DNA of 54,784 nucleotides, taken from Shewanella marina JCM 15074 (lineage in GTDB: Bacteria > Pseudomonadota > Gammaproteobacteria > Enterobacterales > Shewanellaceae). Shown here piece by piece: positions 1-8,225 of the stretch. Where the stretch lies: contig NZ_BALM01000028.1 of NCBI RefSeq assembly GCF_000614975.1, forward strand, positions 1-54,784, in the 5' to 3' direction. The position numbers and the translations under genes are program-made. The notes under the pieces are model-generated. The model was given only the letters and a program-made list of their open reading frames with translations, made no database searches and was not told the origin of the DNA. How positions within the stretch are numbered: the stretch's first letter is position 1; every line of letters begins with the position of its first letter.

Positions 1-20
1 CACTATGACTATATATCGGA

Positions 21-97
<77 letters not shown>

Positions 98-128
98 CTT
101 TATAGTTAACAATTTAACGTAAAATTTG

Positions 129-149
129 CCAGCTTATGCTGGTTTTTTT
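129..149 (+). terminator. Rho-independent terminator of tRNA-fMet
   Basis: A five-pair stem CCAGC/GCTGG with a TTAT loop is followed by seven T residues. It lies directly downstream of the intact tRNA gene, and an identical copy follows the first pseudo-tRNA. Confidence 0.85.
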
Positions 150-180
150 GTATCTAAAAATAGCACTTCCAGTCAATAAC

Positions 181-270
181 AAGCTAATGGCGCAGTATGG
201 TAGCTCGTCGGGCTCAACTCTTTCCATAAAGAATCGAAGGTCGTCAGTTCAAATCTGGCTCCCGCAACCA
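181..270 (+). pseudogene. tRNA-fMet pseudogene with replaced anticodon arm
   Basis: From the D-arm onward this matches the intact tRNA, and its 3' part plus about 50 nt of flank is identical to it. Two lesions make it non-functional as a tRNA. The 5' acceptor strand is replaced (AAGCTA instead of CGCGGG), so the acceptor stem cannot pair. In the anticodon region the five bases TAACC are replaced by 18 bases, ACTCTTTCCATAAAGAAT, which form their own small hairpin. The CAT anticodon is lost. The downstream terminator is retained, so the block appears to be a tandem duplication that later changed. Confidence 0.85.
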
Positions 271-301
271 CTTTATAGTTAACAATTTAACGTAAAATTT
301 G

Positions 302-322
302 CCAGCTTATGCTGGTTTTTTT
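302..322 (+). terminator. Terminator copy after the first pseudo-tRNA
   Basis: The CCAGC-TTAT-GCTGG stem-loop and T-tract are identical to those behind the intact tRNA. This marks the length of the duplicated block. Confidence 0.75.
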
Positions 323-400
323 GTATCTAAAATATGCTAATAAAAATCATCAGACTCAGCCTGTAAGTCCATTGGGTAAAATCCTGCGCGGAATATCGGA

Positions 401-490
401 CGAGCGATGAAGCAGCATGGTAACTCGTCAGGCTCAACTCTTTTCATAAAGAATCGAAGGTCGTCAGTTCAAATCTAGCTCAAACTTTCA
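401..490 (+). pseudogene. Second tRNA-fMet pseudogene, more decayed
   Basis: This aligns to the intact gene including a few upstream bases (ATATCGGACG-like), but has scattered substitutions. The 3' acceptor strand and the CCA end are gone. It carries the same 18-base replacement in the anticodon arm as the first pseudogene, with one C-to-T change. The lesion therefore predates the duplication that separated the two pseudogenes. No terminator copy follows. Confidence 0.75.
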
Positions 491-606
491 TTTAAGCCAG
501 CAAAGGTACAGCTTCAAACCTAGCGTATACAACATCTAGTTAATATTAAAGACTAACTATATCCCCTCTTCAATTCGCTCTTAATAGCATAATTGACACC
601 ATTAAG

Positions 607-641
607 CGCAGGATAGAGCGATATGATTACTCATTGGACAT
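607..641 (+). pseudogene. Possible remnant of a further tRNA-fMet copy (5' half)
   Basis: About 24 of the first 33 positions match the 5' half of the fMet gene in register, from the acceptor strand through the D-arm and into the anticodon stem. Similarity stops abruptly afterwards. A weak match to the 3' half (TCGTCAG followed by GCCGCA) lies near 811-828, too far away to belong to the same intact copy. This is an alignment by eye and could be partly chance. Confidence 0.4.
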
Positions 642-1487
642 ATTCCAAGTATTGGCTTCTAATCAAATCAGGTTCTTGAAGCCAATTTTAGGTAATGATT
701 GAACAGCCCCTCTTTTACTAGTTTTATATCTGAAATTCGATTAGTAAGATTGTTTAAGTAGTCTTCTATAATTACAAGCAAGAGCGTAGATTCAAGTCTA
801 CATTAGCTAATCGTCAGTCTAGTGCCGCATTTTGCTTCTTATAAGTTCGATAAAACGCACTATTTTCACATTAAAATCAATACAGTCCATTTATAATAAC
901 TCCGCCATATTAGAATATTTACTCAGTTCGAACGATATTAACGCAAATAAATAACATAAAAATAATCAAAGGTAATATTATCAAACCAACTCCTTATTAA
1001 AATAACCGTCAAGACAACAAAGTTCTAAATATCAATCGCCACATGTAATAGTTAATATTTAAAACCATTTAAAACACATGAGATAACATGTTAATTACAA
1101 CTAGCGTTTAATAACCACATTCTTAATAATTAATAACAACTCTATAAATATCAATAAACTATAACCATTCGACAAAAATTTACTTTATTCCATTATTTAA
1201 ATTACCGTTTCATCAATAATAATTGCATTTAATTGATACATTAAAGATCAAGTTCCAATTTATTACATTAAAAACTTAAGTGGATTGACTTAACAATAAA
1301 ATTAGTGGTAAATAAATACATGTGTTTAGAACTTATAGCTAAACAATTTTAAATAAATAAATGTATAACAACTTAGCTTATTAATCACTCAGTATTGATA
1401 CATAAGAACTCCATATATTTACATATTTATTAACAATAATATTTTATTAGACCTTGTCTATTTGCAATCACAAAATGGGATAAATGA
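642..1487. other. AT-rich intergenic region without a gene
   Basis: About 850 bases of very AT-rich DNA rich in TTAAT and AATAA words. No open frame of convincing length or composition was found on either strand. A short hairpin GTAGA-TTCAAG-TCTAC sits near 786-801. The promoter of the downstream peptide transporter should lie in its right part, but no clear sigma-70 boxes stand out against the background. Confidence 0.6.
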
Positions 1488-2993
1488 ATGAGTGCAGTAA
1501 AATCTCAAGGAACGTTCCTCGGTCACCCGAAAGGACTTTTCTTGCTTTTTACCACTGAACTGTGGGAAAGATTTAGTTATTACGCGATGCGTGCCGTTTT
1601 GGTTCTGTATTTAGTTGATCAAGTACATAACCAAGGTGGTGGTGGCTTAGGTTGGAGCCAATCTGATGCATTATCTTTATATGGCACATTTACCGGCCTA
1701 GTCTTTTTAACCCCCTTAATTGGTGGTTGGCTTGCTGACAACTTTTTAGGCCAGCGCAAGTCAATCTATATTGGTGGCGCAATGATGGCTACTGGGCAAT
1801 TTCTACTCGCAGCGCCACATGCATGGTTTCCGAGTAATGAGATAACCATCTTCTATATTGGCTTAGGTGTATTAATTTTAGGTAATGGACTATTTAAGCC
1901 TAATATTGCAACTATGGTGGGTGATCTTTACCAAGAAGGTGATCATCGTCGAGACGGTGCATTTACCATCTTCTATATGGGCATCAACATTGGTTCTGCT
2001 TTATCTGGATTTGTTGTTGCTTGGGCTTATACTCATTTTGGTTATAATGACGTCGTTAATGGTCAAGATGTATTTATCAATAACTGGCAAGCGGGATTTT
2101 TCTGTGCTGGTGTTGGTATGCTTTTCTCACTAGTGATTCAGTTTATATTTGGACACAAACTGTTAGGAAAGATTGGCACTGTACCAGCGGCAAAATTGAA
2201 TAAACATAAAAACCAGAAAAATGTAGAAAAACAGCCCTTAACCAAAATCGAGCGTGATCGTATTAAAGTTATTATGGTTATGGGCTTATTCACCATCATT
2301 TTTTGGGCTGGATTTGAACAAGCTGGTGGTCTAATGAATTTATTTACCAATGAATTCACTGATCGCCATTTAGGTTCATGGATTATCCCAACTACTTACT
2401 TCCAATCATTAAATGCTATTTTTATTGTACTTTTTGCCCCTGTAATCGCATCAATTTGGATCCGTTTGGGATCAAAAGAGCCAACCTCTCCTGTGAAGTT
2501 CGCTTTGGGCCTAATCTTCTTAGGTATTGGTTTCCTATTTATGATTGGTGCAGTATTACAAATTGACGGTGATGCAAACGCAAAATCTAGCATGTGGTGG
2601 CTTGTAGGTGCCTATTTCTTCCACACCATGGGTGAACTTTGTTTATCGCCTATTGGCTTATCGATGGTAACCAAACTAGCCCCACTCCGTATTGCCTCGC
2701 TATTAATGGGCTTTTGGTTCCTATTTATGGCGGCAGCAAATAAAGTCGCCGGTATTGTTGGCTCATTTATTGGTAATGATGGCAGTAAAGAGGAACAACT
2801 GGCTAACGCTATTTCAATTTTCTCGGGTATTGCCATTACAGCTGTTGTTTCTAGTATTATTTTATACTTTATGGCAGATAAACTGGTTGATTGGATGCAT
2901 GGTGCTGAAAATAAAGCACATCACAATGAACCTTTAAATGAAGAAATTGAAGTTACCGCTGAGCATGAAGCTATTTCTGTAAAGCCAAACTAA
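1488..2993 (+). CDS. POT/PTR family proton-dependent oligopeptide transporter
   Basis: This 501-residue inner-membrane protein belongs to the proton-coupled peptide symporter family (POT/PTR2, Major Facilitator Superfamily). The N-terminal ExxERFxYY proton-coupling motif is intact (E24, E27, R28, F29, Y31, Y32). The second family signature, around FYMGINIGSALSGF, lies in the fifth helix region. The hydrophobic pattern fits 12 to 14 transmembrane helices. The length is normal for bacterial di/tripeptide permeases of the DtpA type. The ATG at 1488 follows a weak GGGAT ribosome-binding site. The gene stands alone with its own terminator. Substrate preference cannot be read from the sequence. Confidence 0.93.
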   Translation: MSAVKSQGTFLGHPKGLFLLFTTELWERFSYYAMRAVLVLYLVDQVHNQGGGGLGWSQSDALSLYGTFTGLVFLTPLIGGWLADNFLGQRKSIYIGGAMMATGQFLLAAPHAWFPSNEITIFYIGLGVLILGNGLFKPNIATMVGDLYQEGDHRRDGAFTIFYMGINIGSALSGFVVAWAYTHFGYNDVVNGQDVFINNWQAGFFCAGVGMLFSLVIQFIFGHKLLGKIGTVPAAKLNKHKNQKNVEKQPLTKIERDRIKVIMVMGLFTIIFWAGFEQAGGLMNLFTNEFTDRHLGSWIIPTTYFQSLNAIFIVLFAPVIASIWIRLGSKEPTSPVKFALGLIFLGIGFLFMIGAVLQIDGDANAKSSMWWLVGAYFFHTMGELCLSPIGLSMVTKLAPLRIASLLMGFWFLFMAAANKVAGIVGSFIGNDGSKEEQLANAISIFSGIAITAVVSSIILYFMADKLVDWMHGAENKAHHNEPLNEEIEVTAEHEAISVKPN

Positions 2994-3000
2994 TTTAATT

Positions 3001-3036
3001 AGCACCGTATACCAATATATGCGGTGCTTTTATTTT
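3001..3036 (+). terminator. Terminator of the peptide transporter gene
   Basis: A seven-pair stem AGCACCG/CGGTGCT encloses an AT-rich loop and is followed by a T-rich run. It starts 8 nt after the stop codon of the transporter. Confidence 0.8.
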
Positions 3037-3105
3037 CTATCATAAGCTGACATTAAACTTAACTTCAGACTAATCCACGAATCCCCCCATCTGAACTTTG
3101 CTATT

Positions 3106-3993
3106 TTAATCATCCAATTTATGTTGATTAATTATGTCTAAAAATACTTGAGTCAAACCAGATAATTCTATTGCAGCTTTCGTAATACAATAAAATTGTG
3201 AACTCAGTTGATATGGATAGATCTGTTTCAATTGCTTTTGTTCAACCCATTGCTGAGCATAATGCTGAGGTAAAAATCCGATATAATGCCCAGTATGTAT
3301 TAGCGTCGCTTGTGCTTCAATATTATCAATAATAGCCGCGGCCTGCTCTACCCCCAAAATACTCAAGTCACGCCCAAATAAATACATTCTAGACACGACA
3401 GCAGCTTGATTTAACATTGCAGAGGTTACTATTTCCGATTCAAAAAAAGGATGTAAATGAGAACAATATAGGCAATGTTGCTCAACATATAACGCACGAT
3501 ATTCTAATCCTGGAATGTGTTGTTGGAACGGCCCAATGGCTAAATGGAGCTTCCGATTTAATACATCTTGTTCAAGTTGATATGGCGTGCCAATTTTTAT
3601 ATTAGGTACAACAGCACCTGATCGTTGCAAAAGTTGTTTTAATCCATCAATCACCGGCATCTGTTGATTCGAGATGGTGTTATCAATCATACCAATATGT
3701 AAATCACCTCTAAGATCTTGATGAAACTCACTCATTTTATCTTTAAAACAATCAATTGAATCAAAAAGTTGTTGGCAAGCTTGATACGTATGTTGCCCTG
3801 CTAACGTTAATTTAAAACCACTTCTTCCCCGTTCGCATAACTTGAGACCGAGTCGAGTTTCTAAGCGAGTCATATGCTCACTTATCGTTGAAGCACTAAT
3901 ATTTAATACTGATTGTGCAGCGCTAAAACTGCCTGCACGTACAATAGCGTCAAACACTCTTAACAATCTAATATCAGTATCTTGCAACTGCAT
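3106..3993 (-). CDS. LysR family transcriptional regulator
   Basis: This 295-residue protein has the LysR layout: an N-terminal winged helix-turn-helix (about residues 7-66, with SFSAAQSVLNISASTISEHM as the recognition region) and a C-terminal periplasmic-binding-like effector domain (about 90-290). Length is typical. The ATG is preceded by GAGG at good spacing. It is divergent from the ureohydrolase gene, an arrangement in which LysR proteins usually control the neighbour and themselves. An inverted repeat lies in the shared gap. The effector molecule is unknown; a guanidino compound or amino acid is a guess from context only. Confidence 0.9.
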   Translation of the reverse strand: MQLQDTDIRLLRVFDAIVRAGSFSAAQSVLNISASTISEHMTRLETRLGLKLCERGRSGFKLTLAGQHTYQACQQLFDSIDCFKDKMSEFHQDLRGDLHIGMIDNTISNQQMPVIDGLKQLLQRSGAVVPNIKIGTPYQLEQDVLNRKLHLAIGPFQQHIPGLEYRALYVEQHCLYCSHLHPFFESEIVTSAMLNQAAVVSRMYLFGRDLSILGVEQAAAIIDNIEAQATLIHTGHYIGFLPQHYAQQWVEQKQLKQIYPYQLSSQFYCITKAAIELSGLTQVFLDIINQHKLDD

Positions 3994-4046
3994 CTATAGC
4001 CTCGTTTATAACTTGAAAATTAATAGCGTTAAATTACCTCATTTAG

Positions 4047-4062
4047 TTCGTTTTTATACGAA
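4047..4062. promoter_or_regulatory. Candidate LysR operator between divergent genes
   Basis: The perfect inverted repeat TTCGT-N6-ACGAA lies in the 159-bp gap between the LysR gene and the ureohydrolase gene. It has the T-N-A dyad character of LysR binding sites. Assignment to the neighbouring regulator is inferred from position. Confidence 0.4.
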
Positions 4063-4152
4063 TTAGACTTCTCATATTTGTTATTTATCTGCATCAATAA
4101 ATAACTGATATTAATAAATGAGAGTTTGATCTTAATTTATAGAGAAAAAGCA

Positions 4153-5127
4153 ATGAATGATAATACTTACGCAGCCGGCCGTTTAAACCTTCCTTTTGTT
4201 GGTCACTGCACATTTGCAAAATCACCAGTATGTACCGATTGGAATACAATTAATGCAGATGTCGCCATTCTTGGTGCACCTAACGATATGGGTTCACAGT
4301 GGCGCTCAGGCGCACGCTTTGGCCCAAGAGCAGTAAGAGAAGCATCAACATTATTTTCTTTTGGTCATGCTGGCGCATATGATTTTGAGGATGATAAAAT
4401 GTATCTCACCCATGACCAAGTCACCATGGTTGATGTGGGAGATGCCGACATTGTTCATACCGATATGAATCAAAGTCATGCCAACACTAATGCGGCTGTT
4501 AGACAGATCCTAGCTCAAGGTGCGATGCCAATAATCATTGGCGGCGATCATTCAATTCACATCCCAGTCATTCAAGCATTTGATCAACAGCCACCACTCC
4601 ATATCATTCATATTGATGCCCATCTTGATTTTGTCGATGAACGTCATGGGGTTCGATATGGTCATGGTAATCCATTAAGACGCGCATCTGAGATGTCGCA
4701 TATTAGTGGTATGACTCAACTGGGGATCCGTAACGTATCCTCCTCTAATCGCAGTGATTATGATGCAGCTAAAGAGGCGGGTTCAAATATTTTATCGGTC
4801 AGGCAAGTGAGAAAACTTGGGGTTGCAGATGTATTAGCTCAAATACCAGCAGCAGAACGATACTACCTGACGATAGATATTGATGCCTTTGATCCTTCTA
4901 TTGCACCGGGTACAGGCACACCTAGTCATGGTGGTTTTCAATATTATGAAGTACTGGAAATAATTAAAGCATTAAGTCAACGCAGTAAGGGGCAAATTGT
5001 AGGGATAGATTTAGTTGAAGTGGCTCCCGCTTATGATCCAACAGGAATTACGGCAATTTTAGCGGCTCAATTATTAATGAACACGATTGGCGCTATTTTT
5101 TACGACCGACAACAGGCCGCTAATTAG
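4153..5127 (+). CDS. Agmatinase/guanidino-acid ureohydrolase family enzyme
   Basis: This 324-residue protein is a binuclear manganese ureohydrolase (arginase/agmatinase fold), which releases urea from a guanidino compound. All metal-binding motifs are visible: GGDHS, DAHLD, and DIDAFDP followed by the APGTGTP loop typical of the agmatinase and guanidinobutyrase branch. The frame is open upstream to a TTG at 4126, but the ATG at 4153 has an AGAGAAAAAG ribosome-binding stretch in front and fits family length. Candidate substrates are agmatine, 4-guanidinobutyrate and 3-guanidinopropionate; formimidoylglutamate is less likely because no hut genes are near. The divergent LysR gene is the probable regulator. 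Confidence 0.85.
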   Translation: MNDNTYAAGRLNLPFVGHCTFAKSPVCTDWNTINADVAILGAPNDMGSQWRSGARFGPRAVREASTLFSFGHAGAYDFEDDKMYLTHDQVTMVDVGDADIVHTDMNQSHANTNAAVRQILAQGAMPIIIGGDHSIHIPVIQAFDQQPPLHIIHIDAHLDFVDERHGVRYGHGNPLRRASEMSHISGMTQLGIRNVSSSNRSDYDAAKEAGSNILSVRQVRKLGVADVLAQIPAAERYYLTIDIDAFDPSIAPGTGTPSHGGFQYYEVLEIIKALSQRSKGQIVGIDLVEVAPAYDPTGITAILAAQLLMNTIGAIFYDRQQAAN

Positions 5128-5139
5128 ATAATAATTTAA

Positions 5140-5161
5140 GGGCGCTAATAATTAAGCGCCC
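5140..5161. terminator. Shared hairpin between convergent genes
   Basis: The inverted repeat GGGCGC/GCGCCC encloses an AT-rich loop between the ureohydrolase (plus) and tsgA (minus) stops. No strong T-run follows on either strand, so it may be a weak bidirectional terminator. Confidence 0.5.
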
Positions 5162-5180
5162 CAATTATACCACTCAAAAA

Positions 5181-6368
5181 TTAATGAGCAGAAGCATGTC
5201 CGTGAATACGGTGTTTCGTCACAAAGCCAACTAACACACACATAATAAACACTACTGCATATAAACCATTACCGGTTAATAGTGCCGCATGTGCACCGTA
5301 ATATTTAACAATTGGACTCGTCACAATAAATGTCAGCATAGTACCAATAGTACCGCACAACAAAATAAAGTTGACTAATTTAGGTGATGCTTCTTTGGTT
5401 TGCTGTGAAGCAAGCGTAATTATTGTTGTATAAATAGCACTGCTAAAGAAGCCTAATACTGAAATAATTATCAATAAATGATCGGTATTACTATCCATAT
5501 TAAAGCCCAACATTAATAATGTTGCTAAACCAGATAGCACTAATACAAAATAGTGAATATCAAAGCGTTTCATTACAATACTGAATATCCACATGCCAAT
5601 CATATAGGCGCCCCAGAAATAACTCACTAATTCGCCAGCAGAGCTAATAGACATCGCCAATGTTTTAGTCGCATATTCTGGGATCCATGATATAAATGCC
5701 AGTTGACCTAAGATATAACATAAAGCAGCAATGGCTAAAAACAGCACACCAAGGCCCCACTTCTCAGTCGAAGCGGTAGTAACTTGTTCATCATCATCTT
5801 TACTTAATACAGGAAATACGGCAATAAGCGTTAAAATAAAGATACCAAGATAGATCACACCGATTGCAGCATAAACCCAATACCATTGAATATGTCTTGC
5901 TAAAAATGCAGCAGAGATCAGCGGGAATATAATACCTGCCATACTGAAAAATGAATCAGTAAACAACAATCTAGAACCTCGCTGTTTACCATCATAAAGA
6001 TGAGTAATTAAATATGTACCAATTGACATAGTAATACCGCTCACCACACCAAGTACGAACATACAGGCAGAAAACAACGCAAGATTATGACCAAATATCA
6101 AACCTAATATGGCTAATACCATCAGTATAAAACCAAAAATGAGTTGTCTTTTTAATGAGACAATTTCCATTAACCACACGTTTAAGAAAATTGAAATTAA
6201 AATACCAGAATTCAAAAAAGTAAAAGTATTACTCATACTGGATATCTGTAAATTAAAAAATTTAGCGATATCTCCCATCACGATCCCGGTGACGATAATC
6301 AATGATCCAGTCAGTGCATAAGATAAGTAACTTATCCATGTAAGTAATCTGCGATTGTGATCTGTCAT
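5181..6368 (-). CDS. tsgA: TsgA-family MFS transporter, copy 1
   Basis: This 395-residue inner-membrane protein resembles enterobacterial TsgA from end to end, including the N-terminal LTWISYLSYALTGSLIIVTG region, SSMSNTFTFLN and the GTYLITHLY-GKQRGSRLLF loop. Twelve transmembrane segments are expected. The physiological substrate of TsgA proteins is not established. The ATG is preceded by CAGGATT. A close paralogue lies 312 bp upstream in the same orientation, so this looks like a tandem duplication; the middle loop (about residues 190-205) is the most divergent part. A terminator-like hairpin in the leader suggests attenuation. Confidence 0.88.
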   Translation of the reverse strand: MTDHNRRLLTWISYLSYALTGSLIIVTGIVMGDIAKFFNLQISSMSNTFTFLNSGILISIFLNVWLMEIVSLKRQLIFGFILMVLAILGLIFGHNLALFSACMFVLGVVSGITMSIGTYLITHLYDGKQRGSRLLFTDSFFSMAGIIFPLISAAFLARHIQWYWVYAAIGVIYLGIFILTLIAVFPVLSKDDDEQVTTASTEKWGLGVLFLAIAALCYILGQLAFISWIPEYATKTLAMSISSAGELVSYFWGAYMIGMWIFSIVMKRFDIHYFVLVLSGLATLLMLGFNMDSNTDHLLIIISVLGFFSSAIYTTIITLASQQTKEASPKLVNFILLCGTIGTMLTFIVTSPIVKYYGAHAALLTGNGLYAVVFIMCVLVGFVTKHRIHGHASAH

Positions 6369-6391
6369 AGCAAATCCTGTAGTAATAAAAC

Positions 6392-6419
6392 AAAAAAATC
6401 GACTTAATTGTTGCCGATT
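6392..6419 (-). promoter_or_regulatory. Leader terminator-like hairpin upstream of tsgA copy 1
   Basis: On the minus strand the stem AATCGGC/GTCGATT (one G·U pair, nine-base loop) is followed by a run of Ts about 25 nt before the tsgA start codon. An equivalent hairpin with the same GTCGATT 3' arm occupies the same place before copy 2. This is the structure of a transcription attenuator. No controlling ligand or leader peptide was recognised. Confidence 0.5.
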
Positions 6420-6574
6420 AAAAATTAAATACTAACACAGCAGACACAGGGGTTTGCGATCTAGCTCTCGCTTTGTAACCATACGTATCAAGGTGGTCTA
6501 AGTTTAATTTAGGTGACTTTAAAATAAAAAAATCACAAACAAAACCCTTACTTCATGCGGAATTAGCTGCGCTC

Positions 6575-6600
6575 AAATAATTAACTTTTGTTAATTATTT
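6575..6600. repeat. Perfect AT-rich inverted repeat upstream of tsgA copy 1
   Basis: Eleven bases, AAATAATTAAC, are repeated perfectly in inverted orientation around a TTTT loop. It lies about 210-230 bp before the tsgA start. A comparable 12-bp perfect repeat lies upstream of copy 2, so it may be an operator or promoter-distal RNA structure. Confidence 0.5.
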
Positions 6601-6631
6601 AAGCAAATATGGCTGTTCCTACAAAAAAGCA

Positions 6632-6660
6632 TAAAAAAAAGCCCCCTCAAAAGAGGAGGC
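6632..6660 (-). terminator. Terminator of tsgA copy 2
   Basis: On the minus strand the stem GCCTCCTC/GAGGGGGC with a TTTT loop and one mismatch is followed by eight Ts. It lies 20 bp after the stop codon of the upstream paralogue, so the two tsgA genes are separate transcription units. Confidence 0.85.
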
Positions 6661-6680
6661 TCAATCATAAATATGATTAA

Positions 6681-7862
6681 TTAATGGCTAGATGAATGAC
6701 CATGAATTCGATGTTTTGTTACAAAACCGACTAATAAACACATAACAAATACGACTGCATACAACGCATTACCTGTCAGCATGGCGGCATGAGCGCCATA
6801 ACTCTTTACAATAGGACTGGTCACAACAAAAGTTAACATTGTGCCAATACTGCCGCAGAATAAGATAAAGTTTACAATGCGAGGAGATGCTTCTTTGGTC
6901 TGTTGTGATGCTAATGTAATAATAGTCGTATAAATAGCGCTGCTAAAGAAACCTAACACTGAGATAATAATCAACAAGTGGTCAGTATCTGTATCCATAT
7001 TGAACCAGAACATTAACCCAGTGGCTAAAGCAGAAAGCGTCAATACAAAATATTGAATATCAAAACGCTTCATTAAAATACTAAAGCCCCACATGCCAAG
7101 CATATATGCGCCCCAGAAATAGCTAACAAGTTGACTTGCACCACTTAAATCCATGCCAAGCTTCTTCGTTGCATATTCAGGTATCCATGAAATAAAAGCC
7201 ATTTGCCCTAAAATATAACAAAGCGCAGCAATCGCTAAAAATAGAATTCCTAAGCCCCACTTCTCTTTTACAGCTTGTTGCTGATCATCCGACTTCACCA
7301 AGACTGGAAATTCACAAATAAGCGCAAGTATAAAGATAACAACGTAAATCATGCCAATGGCAACGTATACCCAATACCATGCAATGCTATGTGCGAGTAA
7401 TGCGGCAGAGATTAATGGGAAAATCATGCCTGCCATGCTAAAAAATGAATCAGTAAATAGTAAGCGCGAGCCACGTTGTTTACCATGATAAAGACGAGTA
7501 ATTAGATAAGTACCAATTGACATGGTAATACCACTCACCACACCAAGAACAAACATACTCGCAGAGAATATTGCAAGGTTATGACCAAACATTAACCCTA
7601 AAACAGCCAGCACCATAAGGATAAATCCGAAAATTAGCTGTTTTTTCAGTGATACAATTTCCATTAGCCAAACATTAAGAAAAATAGAAATTAATACGCC
7701 AGTATTTAAAAATGTAAAAGTGTTACTCATGCTGGAGATAGGTAAATTGAAAAATTTAGCAATATCTCCCATCACAATCCCAGTGACAATAATCAAAGAT
7801 CCCGTTAATGCATAGGATAAAAAGCTTATCCATGTAAGTAGGATGCGATTGCGGTCAGTCAT
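6681..7862 (-). CDS. tsgA: TsgA-family MFS transporter, copy 2
   Basis: This 393-residue protein is a close paralogue of the neighbouring TsgA and equals the enterobacterial protein in length. The frame is open 20 codons further upstream, but the start chosen is the ATG at 7862, which aligns with copy 1 and has an AGGACT ribosome-binding sequence. The upstream alternative would be translated through the leader hairpin and is unlikely. Copy 2 keeps sequences such as KEKWGLGILFLAIAALCYIL. It is flanked by its own terminator and by a structured upstream region. Whether the two copies differ in substrate or only in regulation is not visible. Confidence 0.88.
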   Translation of the reverse strand: MTDRNRILLTWISFLSYALTGSLIIVTGIVMGDIAKFFNLPISSMSNTFTFLNTGVLISIFLNVWLMEIVSLKKQLIFGFILMVLAVLGLMFGHNLAIFSASMFVLGVVSGITMSIGTYLITRLYHGKQRGSRLLFTDSFFSMAGMIFPLISAALLAHSIAWYWVYVAIGMIYVVIFILALICEFPVLVKSDDQQQAVKEKWGLGILFLAIAALCYILGQMAFISWIPEYATKKLGMDLSGASQLVSYFWGAYMLGMWGFSILMKRFDIQYFVLTLSALATGLMFWFNMDTDTDHLLIIISVLGFFSSAIYTTIITLASQQTKEASPRIVNFILFCGSIGTMLTFVVTSPIVKSYGAHAAMLTGNALYAVVFVMCLLVGFVTKHRIHGHSSSH

Positions 7863-7891
7863 AGCAAGTCCTGTATCGGTAAAAATTGGAT

Positions 7892-7919
7892 AAAAAAAAT
7901 CGACTTCTAAAAGTCGATT
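7892..7919 (-). promoter_or_regulatory. Leader terminator upstream of tsgA copy 2
   Basis: On the minus strand a perfect nine-pair stem AATCGACTT/AAGTCGATT with a four-base loop is followed by at least six Ts. It lies about 35 nt before the start codon and about 300 bp after the fadE stop. It cannot serve fadE, which has its own terminator, so it most likely acts as an attenuator within the tsgA leader. Confidence 0.6.
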
Positions 7920-7980
7920 CAAACTAGCCTATTTTAACACGATACAATTAGATACATAAATAGAAATCAAAAAACGTGCC

Positions 7981-8010
7981 AAAATAAATTAGCTTACACT
8001 AATTTATTTT
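7981..8010. repeat. Perfect 12-bp inverted repeat upstream of tsgA copy 2
   Basis: AAAATAAATTAG is repeated perfectly in inverted orientation with a six-base spacer. It sits 119-148 bp before the tsgA start, between the leader hairpin and the direct repeats described next. It could be an operator or an RNA hairpin; no T-run follows. Confidence 0.5.
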
Positions 8011-8047
8011 ACGATATAGATACGCCAGCACACTTACCCAAGCCAGT

Positions 8048-8077
8048 TTGCGCAACATATGTTACCTTGCGCCAACA
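8048..8077. promoter_or_regulatory. Direct repeats TTGCGC(C)AACA upstream of tsgA copy 2
   Basis: TTGCGCAACA at 8048-8057 recurs as TTGCGCCAACA at 8067-8077, 19 bp apart, close to two helical turns. The perfect palindrome AACATATGTT (8054-8063) overlaps the first copy. This is the pattern of a tandem regulator site, but the regulator is not recognised. Confidence 0.35.
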
Positions 8078-8142
8078 AATACCACCTAACCACAACCAGC
8101 AAAAATTTAAGTGATAACAAACCTCATTATGTTTTGCTGCAC

Positions 8143-8167
8143 AAAAAAGCCACAATGAATGTGGCTT
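8143..8167 (-). terminator. Terminator of fadE
   Basis: On the minus strand the perfect stem AAGCCACA/TGTGGCTT with a five-base loop runs into six Ts. It lies about 60 bp beyond the fadE stop. Confidence 0.85.
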
Positions 8168-8225
8168 TCAATATGCTTCAATAAATCAATATCAATACAG
8201 ATTAACTTGCATAAACTAAATTATC

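Noticed and set aside
786..801. T-arm of a further tRNA
   Set aside because: GTAGA-TTCAAG-TCTAC looks like a T-arm, but the loop is one base short and no acceptor or anticodon arms can be placed around it.
6421..6600. Known riboswitch class in the tsgA leader
   Set aside because: I compared it by eye with purine, c-di-GMP, guanidine and cobalamin motifs. None of the conserved core sequences is present, so only the terminator-like hairpin is reported.
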